Below are positions 27,205-35,977 of a stretch of DNA of 64,000 bases, one piece after another. The first letter of the stretch is position 1; every line of letters starts with the position of its first letter. The stretch is taken from NCBI RefSeq assembly GCF_016461715.1, contig NZ_JAEMUI010000021.1, forward strand, positions 1 through 64,000, in the 5' to 3' direction. The position numbers and the translations under genes were made by a program. This DNA is from Marinomonas spartinae (lineage in GTDB: Bacteria; Pseudomonadota; Gammaproteobacteria; Pseudomonadales; Marinomonadaceae). The notes beneath the pieces were generated by a model, which had not been told where the DNA came from, did no database searches, and saw only the letters and a list, made by a program, of their open reading frames with translations.

Positions 27205-28524
27205 CTAGTAGTAACCCGATGCTCGCATTTGACGTTCTGCAATTTTCTGGGCATTTTCCAGAGCCTGATCCACAGACATTTTTCCGGCCAGAGCGGCGGA
27301 AATCATTTGTCCCGTGATCGTTCCGATTGACTGGAATTCAGGAATAGAAACGAACTGTACACCCTTGTATGGAACAGGTTTTAAAGTACTGTCATCTGGG
27401 TTGGCAGACTTGATGGCGGTAAACTCCGCTTTCGCAAAGACTGCAGCTTTTTGGAAGTTAGGATTGGCATAAGTGCTTTCCCTTGTACCAGTAGGAACGG
27501 ACGCCCAACCATAATGCTTTGCAACCAATTTGATGTAGCCTTTAGAGGTTGCCCAACGGACAAATTTTTGTGCATCGGCTTGATGTTTACTGGTAACAGG
27601 AATCGCGAGCGCCCATGACCACAGCCAATTAGAGCCTTTTTTGGTGACTTCATAGGGCGCTTGAGCGAAGGCGACTTTGTCAGCGACTTTACTCTCTGTT
27701 GGATTCGAGACAAAAGAGGCTGCAATGGTAGCATCCACCCAGATACCGCATTTACCTTGTTCGAATAAGGCAAGGTCCTGATTGAAGTTATCCGAAGTGG
27801 CCCCTGGTGGTCCGTATTTTCTCAGCATATTGACGTAGAAGGTAACGGCTTTTTTCCATTCAGGTGTGTCAATTTGTGGATGCCATTTCATGTCAAACCA
27901 ACGTCCACCGAAGGAGTTGACAATGGTGGTCACAAGGGCCACATTGGCTCCCCAGCCAGCTTTACCACGTAGACAGATACCATATATGCCTTTTTTGGGA
28001 TCGTTTATGGCTTTGGCCACTTTTTCGATATGTGTCCACTTATCTCGGTCAGTGATTTTCATGCCTGCTTTTTCAACTAGATCCTTACGGTACATCACCA
28101 TGGAGCTTTCCCCGTAGAAAGGCGCTCCGTAGAGTTTGTCCTTATAAGACAGCCCCTGGCGAATGGAAGGAATCAGGTCTTTTACATCATATTTGCCACT
28201 GGTATTGATTGGGGATAACCAGCCGCGTTTGGCCCAAATAGGCGTGTTATACATGCCTATGGTCATGATGTCGTACAAGCCACTTTTGTTGGCAATATCT
28301 TGGGTAAGGTTTTGACGTAGTTGGGTTTCTGGAAGTGTAACCCATTTGATTTTGATGCCTGGATTGGCTTTTTCAAACTCGGGGGTGAGTTTTTGCATTT
28401 GGATCATTTGACCATTATTAACCGTCGCAACGGTTAGAACAGTGTCGGCGAGGGCATCTGTAGCCAGCATAGTTGCTGCACAAGAGGTCGCTATGACAAG
28501 CGCGGTTTTCGCGAAGTATTTCAT
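27205..28524 (-). CDS. mtlE: Periplasmic polyol-binding protein (MtlE/SmoE type)
   Basis: A 439-residue solute-binding protein of the CUT1 sugar family. The signal peptide is about residues 1-26 (ALVIATSCAATMLATDALA, cleavage near ALA-DT). It begins TVLTVATVNNGQMIQMQKLT and has GIKIKWVTLPETQLRQNLTQ, as in mannitol/sorbitol-binding proteins of this group. It captures the polyol in the periplasm and is the first gene of the leftward operon, with motif-bearing promoter DNA upstream. Confidence 0.9.
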   Translation of the reverse strand: MKYFAKTALVIATSCAATMLATDALADTVLTVATVNNGQMIQMQKLTPEFEKANPGIKIKWVTLPETQLRQNLTQDIANKSGLYDIMTIGMYNTPIWAKRGWLSPINTSGKYDVKDLIPSIRQGLSYKDKLYGAPFYGESSMVMYRKDLVEKAGMKITDRDKWTHIEKVAKAINDPKKGIYGICLRGKAGWGANVALVTTIVNSFGGRWFDMKWHPQIDTPEWKKAVTFYVNMLRKYGPPGATSDNFNQDLALFEQGKCGIWVDATIAASFVSNPTESKVADKVAFAQAPYEVTKKGSNWLWSWALAIPVTSKHQADAQKFVRWATSKGYIKLVAKHYGWASVPTGTRESTYANPNFQKAAVFAKAEFTAIKSANPDDSTLKPVPYKGVQFVSIPEFQSIGTITGQMISAALAGKMSVDQALENAQKIAERQMRASGYY

Positions 28525-28847
28525 AGTAGGTCTCTCCCTTCTGGAGTCGTTATTATTTTTATCTCGTTAACCTAGGCTTAGTAATGATGGTTACCAAGTT
28601 GTTCAAATATATTCCTAGTGCTATTGACTCTCTAATACAGAAAACACCAATGTTGGTACTATTTTGCTTTGTTTTTACTTTTGTCTGGAAAAATGAGTCA
28701 AAAAAGTACGTTTAATTTTTTAGGGACTACCACCGTTCTTGAACAATTAAGTGGTTTTAAGATCTATATCAGGGAATCCGTGTTAGCTATTTTCTGTTTT
28801 GCGGCAAATGGCTATAATGAGCCCGATTCTATTTAGGGGAACATTGA
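28525..28847. promoter_or_regulatory. mtlE-sdhE divergent regulatory region
   Basis: A 323-bp gene-free interval. The left part holds the CCTAGG/CCTAGTG motif pair upstream of the polyol operon. The right part holds a perfect TATAAT at 28813-28818, about 30 bp before the sdhE ATG, with a weak -35 region. No RNA gene is evident. Confidence 0.5.
28571..28620. promoter_or_regulatory. CCTAGG/CCTAGTG motif pair upstream of mtlE
   Basis: CCTAGGC (28571-28577, context TTAACCTAGGC) and CCTAGTG (28614-28620, context ATTCCTAGTG) lie 43 bp apart, 47-96 bp before the binding-protein start. The same pair lies upstream of smoS. This is a candidate binding region for the MtlR-like activator. Confidence 0.5.
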
Positions 28848-29126
28848 ATGACTGAAATCACCGCCGATTCCATTGAATTTAAACGTCTTAAAATGCAGTG
28901 CCGTCGAGGCATGTTAGAGCTGGATGTTCTTCTTGAACCTTTTCTTGATGAAGTGTATTTAACCTTGGACGAGGAAGATCAGCAGCGTTTTACTAAGCTA
29001 CTTGCTTGTGAAGATCAAGAGCTGTTTCTCTGGTTTATGCAAAGAGAAGTGGCACCAGATCCAGATCATGCCCGTATTGTTAATATTATTTTGACCCGTG
29101 TTCAGCCTGAAAACTACAAGGCTTAA
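28848..29126 (+). CDS. sdhE: FAD assembly factor SdhE
   Basis: A 92-residue protein that helps attach FAD covalently to succinate dehydrogenase. It carries the defining R-G-x-x-E motif in KMQCRRGMLELDVLLEPFLD and the family's acidic EDQELFLWFM segment. The ATG follows AGGGGAACATTGA. It overlaps ygfX by 29 bp, the same gene pair as in E. coli (ygfY-ygfX). Confidence 0.95.
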   Translation: MTEITADSIEFKRLKMQCRRGMLELDVLLEPFLDEVYLTLDEEDQQRFTKLLACEDQELFLWFMQREVAPDPDHARIVNIILTRVQPENYKA

Positions 29127-29568
29127 CCCTTCTAAAATCGGCATAGCACTTTGGCTTTTGTTTGCTGGGTGTTGTGCTCTTCTCCTTCGTGTTTTTTGGT
29201 TTCCTCCGTGGTTTTGGTGGGGACTTTTGATTGTCTTTGTATTTGGCTTCTTAGGTCTAATAGTTTACCGCCGAGCACGCGGCCCCATTTACGTTGGGAT
29301 TGATGAATTTGGTGCTTTCTGGCAGGAAGAGCAGCGTATAGAACGCTTAACTTTTGTGCGAGTGAATGGGGTTCAGCTGATTGCAACACTTGCGTCCCAA
29401 GAAACTAAGCTAAGGCGATTCTTTTGGCCAAGTTATCGTATGATTTATCGAGACAGTGTTCCTTATGAAGCCTATCGTTTGCTGCGCTCCTATGGTGCGC
29501 AGCAAATGCTGCGCCAGCATACCAAGAAAGCGCAGGATCAGCCGACAGAGCAAACGTCCACTGATTAG
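29098..29568 (+). CDS. ygfX: YgfX/CptA-family membrane protein
   Basis: A 156-residue protein with two membrane helices at about residues 13-56 (IALWLLFAGCCALLLRVFWF, FWWGLLIVFVFGFLGLIVYR) and a soluble C-terminus. In E. coli the homologue (CptA) was reported as a toxin affecting cytoskeletal proteins with SdhE as partner, though that role is debated. The GTG start at 29098 lies inside sdhE, so translation is coupled. A hairpin terminator overlaps its stop. Confidence 0.8.
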   Translation: MFSLKTTRLNPSKIGIALWLLFAGCCALLLRVFWFPPWFWWGLLIVFVFGFLGLIVYRRARGPIYVGIDEFGAFWQEEQRIERLTFVRVNGVQLIATLASQETKLRRFFWPSYRMIYRDSVPYEAYRLLRSYGAQQMLRQHTKKAQDQPTEQTSTD

Positions 29569-29589
29569 TGAACGTTTGCTTGATTTTTT
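29550..29589 (+). terminator. sdhE-ygfX terminator
   Basis: GCAAACGT and CCACT pair with AGTG and ACGTTTGC around the stop codon of ygfX, followed by TTGATTTTTT. It lies just before the convergent nadB stop. Confidence 0.75.
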
Positions 29590-29609
29590 GGGTGTGAAGA
29601 GGTGGCTTG

Positions 29610-31205
29610 TTAAGGCGTCTTATTGGGGGAAAGGATGGTTGGTTTGCTGTTTTCCAGTTTGTTAGGATAATCCAGCGTGAAATGCAAGCCTCGACTTTCT
29701 TTTCGCAACATGGCGGATTGAATAATTAGATCCGCCACCACAGCCAAATTACGTAACTCTAATAAGCCGCTAGAGACTTTGTAGTTTTTATAAAACTCTT
29801 GGATCTCTGACTTTAGCAAATCCACACGATGTTTGGCGCGCAGTAAGCGTTTATTGGTTCTGACTATGCCTACATAATCCCACATAAAACGACGCAATTC
29901 TTGCCAGTTATGGGTGATGACGACATCTTCGTCTGAGTTGGTGACCTTCGATTCGTCCCAATCTGGAATGACTAGGCCTTCGTCTTCGAGGGGATGGCTA
30001 ATAATGTGTTTAGCCGCTGACCGGGCAAAGACAATACATTCCAATAACGAGTTGCTTGCTAAGCGATTCGCCCCATGCAGGCCGGTATAAGCGGTTTCAC
30101 CAATAGCATAAAGATGACTAACATCGGTTGCGCCATTTTGATCTACCACCACGCCTCCACAGGTATAATGCGCCGCTGGCACCACGGGAATTGGAGCCTT
30201 GGTCATGTCATGGCCACATTCTAAGCAGCGTTGATAAATGGTGGGGAAGTGCTCTTTGATAAAGCTTTCGTCTTTGTGAGAAATATCCAGTAACACATGA
30301 TCAATCCCCAGACGTTTCATCTCATGATCAATTGCTCTAGCAACGATGTCTCTGGGGGCTAATTCAGCACGCTCATCAAATGACGGCATAAAGCGCGACC
30401 CATCAGGCAGCAATAACCGGCCACCTTCACCACGAACGGCCTCTGAAATCAGAAAGGTTTTGGCTTTGGCGTCATACAGACAAGTCGGGTGAAACTGATT
30501 GAACTCCATGTTGCCAACACGGCACCCCGCGCGCCATGCCATCGCGATCCCATCGCCTGAGGCGGTATCGGGGTTGCTGGTATAAAGATAGACTTTACTA
30601 CTGCCTCCACAGGCGAGAGAAACGTATTTACCATGGAATACTTCGATGACATCGTCGTCTAGGTTCAGTGCGTAAACGCCGATGGCACGACTCTCTCCTG
30701 CTAACCCCAATTTTTTAGTGGTGATAACATCAATCGCGACACGGTCAGGAAAAAACTCGATGTTGGGATGGTTCGTCGCATTTTTGATCAGAGTTTGCGA
30801 AATGGCTAAACCTGTTGCATCGGCACTGTGAATAATACGTCGATGGCTGTGTCCACCTTCTCTTGTTAGGTGGTATTCTTCGTTATTGCCATAACGTGTG
30901 AAAGGAACACCTTGGTCAATCAGCCAAGCGATGCTTTCTTTGGAGTGTTCAACGGTAAAGCGAATAGCGTCCAGATCGCCCAATTCCGCACCAGCGTCAA
31001 TGGTGTCGGCAATATGAGACTCTATGGTGTCTTCTTCGGATAATACTGCTGCCACACCACCTTGTGCGTAAAGTGTTGACCCTTCGCGAATATCGGCTTT
31101 GGTCAAAATGGCGACTTTATAAGTGTTAGCCAGTTCAAGTGCTAAGGTTAATCCTGCAGCACCTGCACCGACGATAACGATATCGTGTTTAAAGTGTCGA
31201 CTCAT
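29610..31205 (-). CDS. nadB: L-aspartate oxidase
   Basis: A 531-residue flavoenzyme that oxidises aspartate to iminoaspartate, the first step of NAD synthesis. The FAD-binding start is [18 protein letters not shown], followed by [60 protein letters not shown] and [15 protein letters not shown]. The length is close to that of E. coli NadB (540). It is divergent from rpoE, the usual arrangement in Gammaproteobacteria. Confidence 0.96.
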   Translation of the reverse strand: MSRHFKHDIVIVGAGAAGLTLALELANTYKVAILTKADIREGSTLYAQGGVAAVLSEEDTIESHIADTIDAGAELGDLDAIRFTVEHSKESIAWLIDQGVPFTRYGNNEEYHLTREGGHSHRRIIHSADATGLAISQTLIKNATNHPNIEFFPDRVAIDVITTKKLGLAGESRAIGVYALNLDDDVIEVFHGKYVSLACGGSSKVYLYTSNPDTASGDGIAMAWRAGCRVGNMEFNQFHPTCLYDAKAKTFLISEAVRGEGGRLLLPDGSRFMPSFDERAELAPRDIVARAIDHEMKRLGIDHVLLDISHKDESFIKEHFPTIYQRCLECGHDMTKAPIPVVPAAHYTCGGVVVDQNGATDVSHLYAIGETAYTGLHGANRLASNSLLECIVFARSAAKHIISHPLEDEGLVIPDWDESKVTNSDEDVVITHNWQELRRFMWDYVGIVRTNKRLLRAKHRVDLLKSEIQEFYKNYKVSSGLLELRNLAVVADLIIQSAMLRKESRGLHFTLDYPNKLENSKPTILSPNKTP

Positions 31206-31346
31206 TGTAGGCTTCTACTAAAATAGTGTCTGAAGTTTTAATGTTACTATTGTTAAACATAAATAGTGAATACTTTCTAAGAATGCGCTTTATTCTCCAA
31301 AAATATACACATTTTAAAAATGCTTGGGGCGAGTCTAATTTTTATG

Positions 31347-31376
31347 GGAACTCATAACATGTTGCGTTGTCTCTTA
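31347..31376 (+). promoter_or_regulatory. Sigma-E/AlgU-type promoter for rpoE
   Basis: GGAACT (31347-31352), a 17-bp spacer and TCTCTTA (31370-31376) fit the sigma-E pattern (GGAACTT, 16-17 bp, TCnnA). It lies 44 bp before the rpoE start and would give autoregulation, as known for rpoE and algU. Confidence 0.6.
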
Positions 31377-31419
31377 TGTGTATACAGGCACAGATGTGAA
31401 GTATTAATTAGGGGTGCCT

Positions 31420-32013
31420 ATGCTGAGTGAAACGTCCTCTGATCAGGCGTTGGTGGAAAAAGTGCAGCAAGGTGATAAACGCGCCTTCGATTTATTAGTC
31501 GCTAAATATCAATACAAGGTAATAGGGCTGATTGGTCGTTATGTACAAGATAAAAATGAAGTGTTAGATATTGCCCAAGAGAGTTTTGTGAAAGCCTATA
31601 GAGCGATCGATTCGTTCCGTGGCGAAAGTGCTTTTTATACATGGCTTTATCGAATTGCGGTGAATACGGCCAAGAATTATTTAGTTAATCGGACTCGCCG
31701 TCCACCAAACTATGATATGGAACTCGATGATGACGAAACTGAGCATCATCATGATGCACTATTGGATACGGATACTCCCGAGGCCGTGCTCAATCGCGAT
31801 CGATTAGAAAGGGTTATTAGAGAAACATTAAAGACCTTGCCTGAAGAACTGAGAAGCGCATTAACCCTAAGGGAGTTTGATGGACTAAGCTACGAAGACA
31901 TAGCACAAATAATGGAATGTCCTGTTGGAACGGTGCGGTCCAGAATATTTCGTGCTCGCGAGGCGCTAGAAAAACACATACGTCCATTTTTAAATGGAGG
32001 AGACACTTTATGA
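31420..32013 (+). CDS. rpoE: Extracytoplasmic sigma factor RpoE/AlgU
   Basis: A 197-residue group IV sigma factor. Region 2 has DKRAFDLLVAKYQYKVIGLI and DIAQESFVKAYRAIDSFRGE with FYTWLYRIAVNTAKNYLV. Region 4 has LPEELRSALTLREFDGLSYE and ECPVGTVRSRIFRAREAL. ATG at 31420 follows AGGGGTG; a GTG two codons before overlaps that site. It directs RNA polymerase to envelope-stress genes and is held by RseA. It heads the rseABC operon and overlaps rseA by ATGA. Confidence 0.96.
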   Translation: MLSETSSDQALVEKVQQGDKRAFDLLVAKYQYKVIGLIGRYVQDKNEVLDIAQESFVKAYRAIDSFRGESAFYTWLYRIAVNTAKNYLVNRTRRPPNYDMELDDDETEHHHDALLDTDTPEAVLNRDRLERVIRETLKTLPEELRSALTLREFDGLSYEDIAQIMECPVGTVRSRIFRAREALEKHIRPFLNGGDTL

Positions 32014-32684
32014 CGACATCTAAAGAGACTGATCCTGTGATGTTAGACAGTCTTTCGGCTATGTTTGATGATGAAGCCAGTGAGCAGGATTTAAAACGCC
32101 TTCTTGAGGCGGATGAAAGCCTTGATAAACCAATGCAAGCGTTTCATTTGATTCAGCAATCTTTGCATCAAGAATTGGCGATTAGTGCGGATGTCAGTGT
32201 TAACTTAGTCAGTCGAGTAAGGGCGCAAATAGAACAGGAAGATCAGCAAGCAACGCTGGATTATAACGTGCAAACCTCTACTGTTACCTCGATTGAGCAG
32301 GGGAGTTTGGTATCACAACAGACCCTTGTGAAGGGGGCATCGTCTGACGCCATCGAAGATGAAAGCACATCAAAGATAAAAAGCGTTTGGTCCTTATGGC
32401 CTTCCTTGGCGACAGCGGCCAGTGTGGCGGTTGTGGTGGTGTTTACTGGCAATTATTTCATGGCACCCGATAATATTCCTACGCAGGTGGCAACCGTAGA
32501 GACTCCGCAAACCAATGTGACGCTGCCAGTGACGACCTTGTCTGAGCTAAATAAGCAGCCTCTTGATGCAGATAATCAGCGCTTGCAGAGTTATCTACGT
32601 CAACATGCAGAACAAGCCACGATCAGTGCGGGTCAAGGTATCATTCCTATGGCGCGTCTTGTTAGCTATCCAACGGAAGAGTAA
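32010..32684 (+). CDS. rseA: Anti-sigma-E factor RseA (MucA)
   Basis: A 224-residue inner-membrane anti-sigma factor. The N-terminal RseA domain is residues about 7-75 (LDSLSAMFDDEASEQDLKRL), the membrane helix about 131-150 (PSLATAASVAVVVVFTGNYF), and the rest is periplasmic. The ATG overlaps the rpoE stop as ATGA, coupling synthesis of sigma and anti-sigma. The longer frame to 31917 lies inside rpoE and is rejected. It is degraded stepwise by DegS/RseP-type proteases in other species, which are not in the window. Confidence 0.92.
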   Translation: MTTSKETDPVMLDSLSAMFDDEASEQDLKRLLEADESLDKPMQAFHLIQQSLHQELAISADVSVNLVSRVRAQIEQEDQQATLDYNVQTSTVTSIEQGSLVSQQTLVKGASSDAIEDESTSKIKSVWSLWPSLATAASVAVVVVFTGNYFMAPDNIPTQVATVETPQTNVTLPVTTLSELNKQPLDADNQRLQSYLRQHAEQATISAGQGIIPMARLVSYPTEE

Positions 32685-32686
32685 AC

Positions 32687-33670
32687 ATGAAGCAATTACG
32701 GATGTGGCGTGTTTATCTACTGTTAGTGTGTTTTGTACCCGTTTTTGCTCAGGCAGAAGTGACTCAGCCTGATGCTGCTCAGTTGTTTATTGACATGTCT
32801 AAGTCGTTCTCAGAACTCAGTTATGATGGCATTTTTGTGCATTCTGAAGAGAATCAAATGAACAGTATGCGGGTGAAACACGAACGTAAAGAAGGTAAAG
32901 AATACGAAAGTCTTGTCGATCTTGATGGTCAGAAGATCAAAGTTCTGCGCATCGGTGATACAGTAATTTGTGTTTACCCCAATGAGTCGTACTCTAATAA
33001 GTTAACCCTTGGGAAGGCACCGTTTGATCGTTTTAAGCAGTTGGATGTTGATCGGTTAAAACAGGGTTATCGATTAGAACTGAGCGATAAAATGGGGCGG
33101 ATTGCCGGTCGAGATGCGCGTGTGTTGAAATTGGTACCCAAAGATGACTATCGATATGGTCATGAGCTATGGCTGGATAATAAAAATCATTTTCTCCTGA
33201 AACATGATATTACGGATGCTAGTGGAAAATTATTAGACCGGATACAGTTCACCGCAGTGAACTTTCATCCAAACTTGAAAAGGTCTGATTTTATCCCTAA
33301 AAAAGGGGAATATTCGGAAAAGTTGACAGAACCCATGTATCGCGCTGTGAAAAGTCAGTGGACATTTGATTGGTTGCCTCCTGGCTTTGCTCTGGTTTGG
33401 CCTAATGCTAGGGCCATTCATCAGGGCTCTACGATGCTTCTCTTGTCCGATGGAATGGCGAGCATTTCGGTGTTTGTGGATGCTGTGAATAAGCCCAAGA
33501 AAGCAACGATGATGAGTATGGGGGCGACTATGGCAGGAGAAAAAACAATCAAAGTAGGCAATCAGCTTTATTTGGTGACAATGGTTGGTGAAGTGCCAAG
33601 TATAACCATAGAGAAACTCATGTCCGTTTTTAGACCAAAGGCAAAAGATAAACCAAAGGTAAAAGAATGA
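32687..33670 (+). CDS. rseB: Sigma-E regulatory protein RseB (MucB)
   Basis: A 327-residue periplasmic protein with a signal peptide (WRVYLLLVCFVPVFAQA, cleaved near residue 23). The MucB/RseB fold follows (LSYDGIFVHSEENQMNSMRV, then the C-terminal domain with WLPPGFALV and ADG-like DGMASISVFVD). It protects RseA from proteolysis and senses mislocalised envelope components. It starts 2 bp after the rseA stop and overlaps rseC by 4 bp. Confidence 0.93.
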   Translation: MKQLRMWRVYLLLVCFVPVFAQAEVTQPDAAQLFIDMSKSFSELSYDGIFVHSEENQMNSMRVKHERKEGKEYESLVDLDGQKIKVLRIGDTVICVYPNESYSNKLTLGKAPFDRFKQLDVDRLKQGYRLELSDKMGRIAGRDARVLKLVPKDDYRYGHELWLDNKNHFLLKHDITDASGKLLDRIQFTAVNFHPNLKRSDFIPKKGEYSEKLTEPMYRAVKSQWTFDWLPPGFALVWPNARAIHQGSTMLLLSDGMASISVFVDAVNKPKKATMMSMGATMAGEKTIKVGNQLYLVTMVGEVPSITIEKLMSVFRPKAKDKPKVKE

Positions 33671-34137
33671 TAGAAGAAACGGGAACCGTACTGTCCGTTG
33701 AAGAGGGTTATGCGGAGGTGGAGACCATTCGTACTAGCAGCTGTACCTCTTGTCGAGCGCGTCACGGTTGTGGACACCACGCGATTGCGCAGGTGTCTGC
33801 CAGTAATCGTATGCGTATGCGTGCGACTGCCCCATTTGAAGTTGAGGTGGGGCAACGCGTTGTGGTTGGTATTCCTGAAGATACCTTGTTGCAAGCGTCT
33901 TTTTGGATGTACTTAATGCCTTTGTTGGGATTAGTGGGTGGCGCCATGATTCCCTCTTTATGGCAGGCAAGCAATGATGTATCGGTAATTTGTTCTATCA
34001 TGGGGTTTGTTTTTGGGTTATTGCTAGCAAAGAGAAAATCGCTCTCTGAAATAAATAACCCTAATTTTTACCCGACCGTTTTACGGATAGAAAGACCCTT
34101 ACAGGACGAACATATTCCATTAATTTTTACGCCTTAA
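33667..34137 (+). CDS. rseC: RseC (MucC), positive modulator of sigma-E/redox systems
   Basis: A 156-residue membrane protein. The N-terminal cytoplasmic part has the cysteine cluster CTSCRARHGCGHHA at about residues 22-35, then two adjacent helices at about 73-118 (ASFWMYLMPLLGLVGGAMIP and VICSIMGFVFGLLLAK). This is the RseC/MucC layout, linked to sigma-E tuning and SoxR reduction in other bacteria. Its ATG overlaps the rseB stop (ATGA). Confidence 0.92.
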   Translation: MIEETGTVLSVEEGYAEVETIRTSSCTSCRARHGCGHHAIAQVSASNRMRMRATAPFEVEVGQRVVVGIPEDTLLQASFWMYLMPLLGLVGGAMIPSLWQASNDVSVICSIMGFVFGLLLAKRKSLSEINNPNFYPTVLRIERPLQDEHIPLIFTP

Positions 34138-34198
34138 GTGTAGAACCTTCTTCACCTGGCACTGTAATCAACTTGATATGTCTTAAGGAGACCAATCA

Positions 34199-35620
34199 AT
34201 GAACAGATTGCTTAAACAAACGAGCATCGGTGTCGTCATGTTTATGATGATGTTTTCCATGTTCGCCAAAGCTGCTGAGCTGCCTGATTTTACGAAACTA
34301 GTGGAAAAGGCGGCTCCGGCTGTCGTTAACATCAGTACTGAACAGATGATATCGACAAACGTTGCGTCGCAAGATGGGCCGCAGCTTGATCCAAATAATC
34401 AAGCACTGAACGAGTTTTTCCATCGTTTTTTTGGCCAGCAACCTTTCCCCGGTCAACCTGGTGATCCACAGGCTCCTAGACAAGAAGAGCGTAGCTCTCT
34501 AGGGTCAGGGTTCATTATTTCGCCTGATGGCTATATTTTAACTAACGATCATGTTGTGAAAGGCGCCGATGTAATTCATGTGACCTTGAGCGATCGTCGT
34601 GAGTATAAAGCCAAATTGATTGGTGTCGATGCGCGTACTGATTTGGCCCTGTTGAAAATTAATGCGAAAGATTTGCCAACCGTTAAAATGGGCAATTCTG
34701 ATACTTTAAAAGCAGGTCAATGGGTCGTAGCAATTGGTTCACCATTTGGCTTTGATCATACTGTCACAGCGGGTATTGTGAGTGCGACAGGCCGTAATCT
34801 CCCCGATGATAATTATGTTCCCTTTATCCAAACCGATGTGGCCATTAACCCAGGTAACTCAGGTGGTCCACTGTTTAACTTAGATGGACAAGTTGTGGGG
34901 ATTAACTCACAAATTTATACCCGTTCTGGTGGTTTCATGGGGATGTCCTTTGCGATCCCATCTAATGTGGCCATGTCTGTTGTTAAACAATTAAAAGAGC
35001 ACGGTAAAGTGTCTCGTGCTTGGTTGGGTGTATTGATTCAAGATGTGAATTCGGATTTAGCACAATCCTTCGGTTTGGATCGTCCACATGGTGCGTTGAT
35101 TAGTCGTGTTATGCCAAAATCGCCTGCTGAAAAAGCAGGGCTACAATCCGGCGATATTATTTTGTCCTTCAACGGCAAAGAAATTAATCACTCCAGTGCA
35201 CTGCCTTACATGGTTGGTCAGCTAAAAGCGGGTGAAAAAGTGACGATGGATATTTTCCGTGATGGAAAAAATAAAACCATTTCTTTAACGCTTGAGTCAC
35301 GTCCTGCCGATAAGCACAAAACAGCAGAGTCTGTTGCTGAACAAAACCGTTTAGGCATGGTGGTTGGTAATTTATCTACAGATCTAGAGAAAAAGCTTGA
35401 TATCAAGCAAGGTGTAGTTGTCGAACAAGTGATCGGCGGAGCCGCTTCTCGTAATGGGTTAGAGCAAGGTGATGTGATCACTATGTTAGATGGTAAACAG
35501 ATTAAAGATGCTCAAAGCTTCTCTGACATTGTGAAGAATATACCAGATAATCGTCCGGTTCCAATGCGTGTGATTCGCCAAGGTTATCCAATGTTTATTC
35601 CATTTAAAATTGGCAAATAA
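34199..35620 (+). CDS. mucD: Periplasmic serine protease DegP/MucD
   Basis: A 473-residue HtrA protease and chaperone. The signal peptide is residues 1-25 (cleavage near FAKA-AE). The trypsin-like domain has the triad His118 (ILTNDHVVKG), Asp148 (ARTDLALLKI) and Ser221 (NPGNSGGPLFN). Two PDZ domains follow (about 285-370, GVLIQDV; and 385-470, VEQVIGGAASRNGLEQGDVI). It lies 61 bp after rseC, as mucD does in Pseudomonas, and ends at a strong terminator, so it is the last sigma-E operon gene. Confidence 0.95.
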   Translation: MNRLLKQTSIGVVMFMMMFSMFAKAAELPDFTKLVEKAAPAVVNISTEQMISTNVASQDGPQLDPNNQALNEFFHRFFGQQPFPGQPGDPQAPRQEERSSLGSGFIISPDGYILTNDHVVKGADVIHVTLSDRREYKAKLIGVDARTDLALLKINAKDLPTVKMGNSDTLKAGQWVVAIGSPFGFDHTVTAGIVSATGRNLPDDNYVPFIQTDVAINPGNSGGPLFNLDGQVVGINSQIYTRSGGFMGMSFAIPSNVAMSVVKQLKEHGKVSRAWLGVLIQDVNSDLAQSFGLDRPHGALISRVMPKSPAEKAGLQSGDIILSFNGKEINHSSALPYMVGQLKAGEKVTMDIFRDGKNKTISLTLESRPADKHKTAESVAEQNRLGMVVGNLSTDLEKKLDIKQGVVVEQVIGGAASRNGLEQGDVITMLDGKQIKDAQSFSDIVKNIPDNRPVPMRVIRQGYPMFIPFKIGK

Positions 35621-35977
35621 AGGCTTGGCTAATCATTAATTAGGTTCTTATTTAAGCGAATAGCTTTCACAGAAAACCCCTCATATTGATTCAATATGAG
35701 GGGTTTTTTTAGGCTCAAAAATGGTGTGTTGTACACTGGGGCACTTTTTGATGTCAGCACCAATAGAGAGGATTTGCCACTTGTAACGAGAGGTGATAAG
35801 CCGTATCTGTGTTATTTTGATTAAAAAATGAACTAAAATAGTGCGTTTTTTTGATTTTAACATCTATTTGAGTGCATTTTTTCTTGCTACTTGCCTTTCC
35901 TATTTGGTTCAATACCGTCCCTTGAACTGGCAATAAACGCCTCGCCAGCAATTTTATCCATTTCTAGGAGTTTTGTT
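35621..35977. other. Non-coding stretch mucD to symporter
   Basis: A 357-bp interval holding the mucD terminator and then AT-rich DNA without a supported gene on either strand. The right end has TCTAGGAG, the ribosome-binding site that fixes the TTG start of the symporter. No clear promoter or riboswitch structure was recognised. Confidence 0.4.
35674..35711 (+). terminator. Terminator of sigma-E operon
   Basis: AACCCCTCATATT pairs with AATATGAGGGGTT, loop GATTC, followed by a run of T residues. A strong Rho-independent terminator 54 bp after mucD. Confidence 0.93.
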
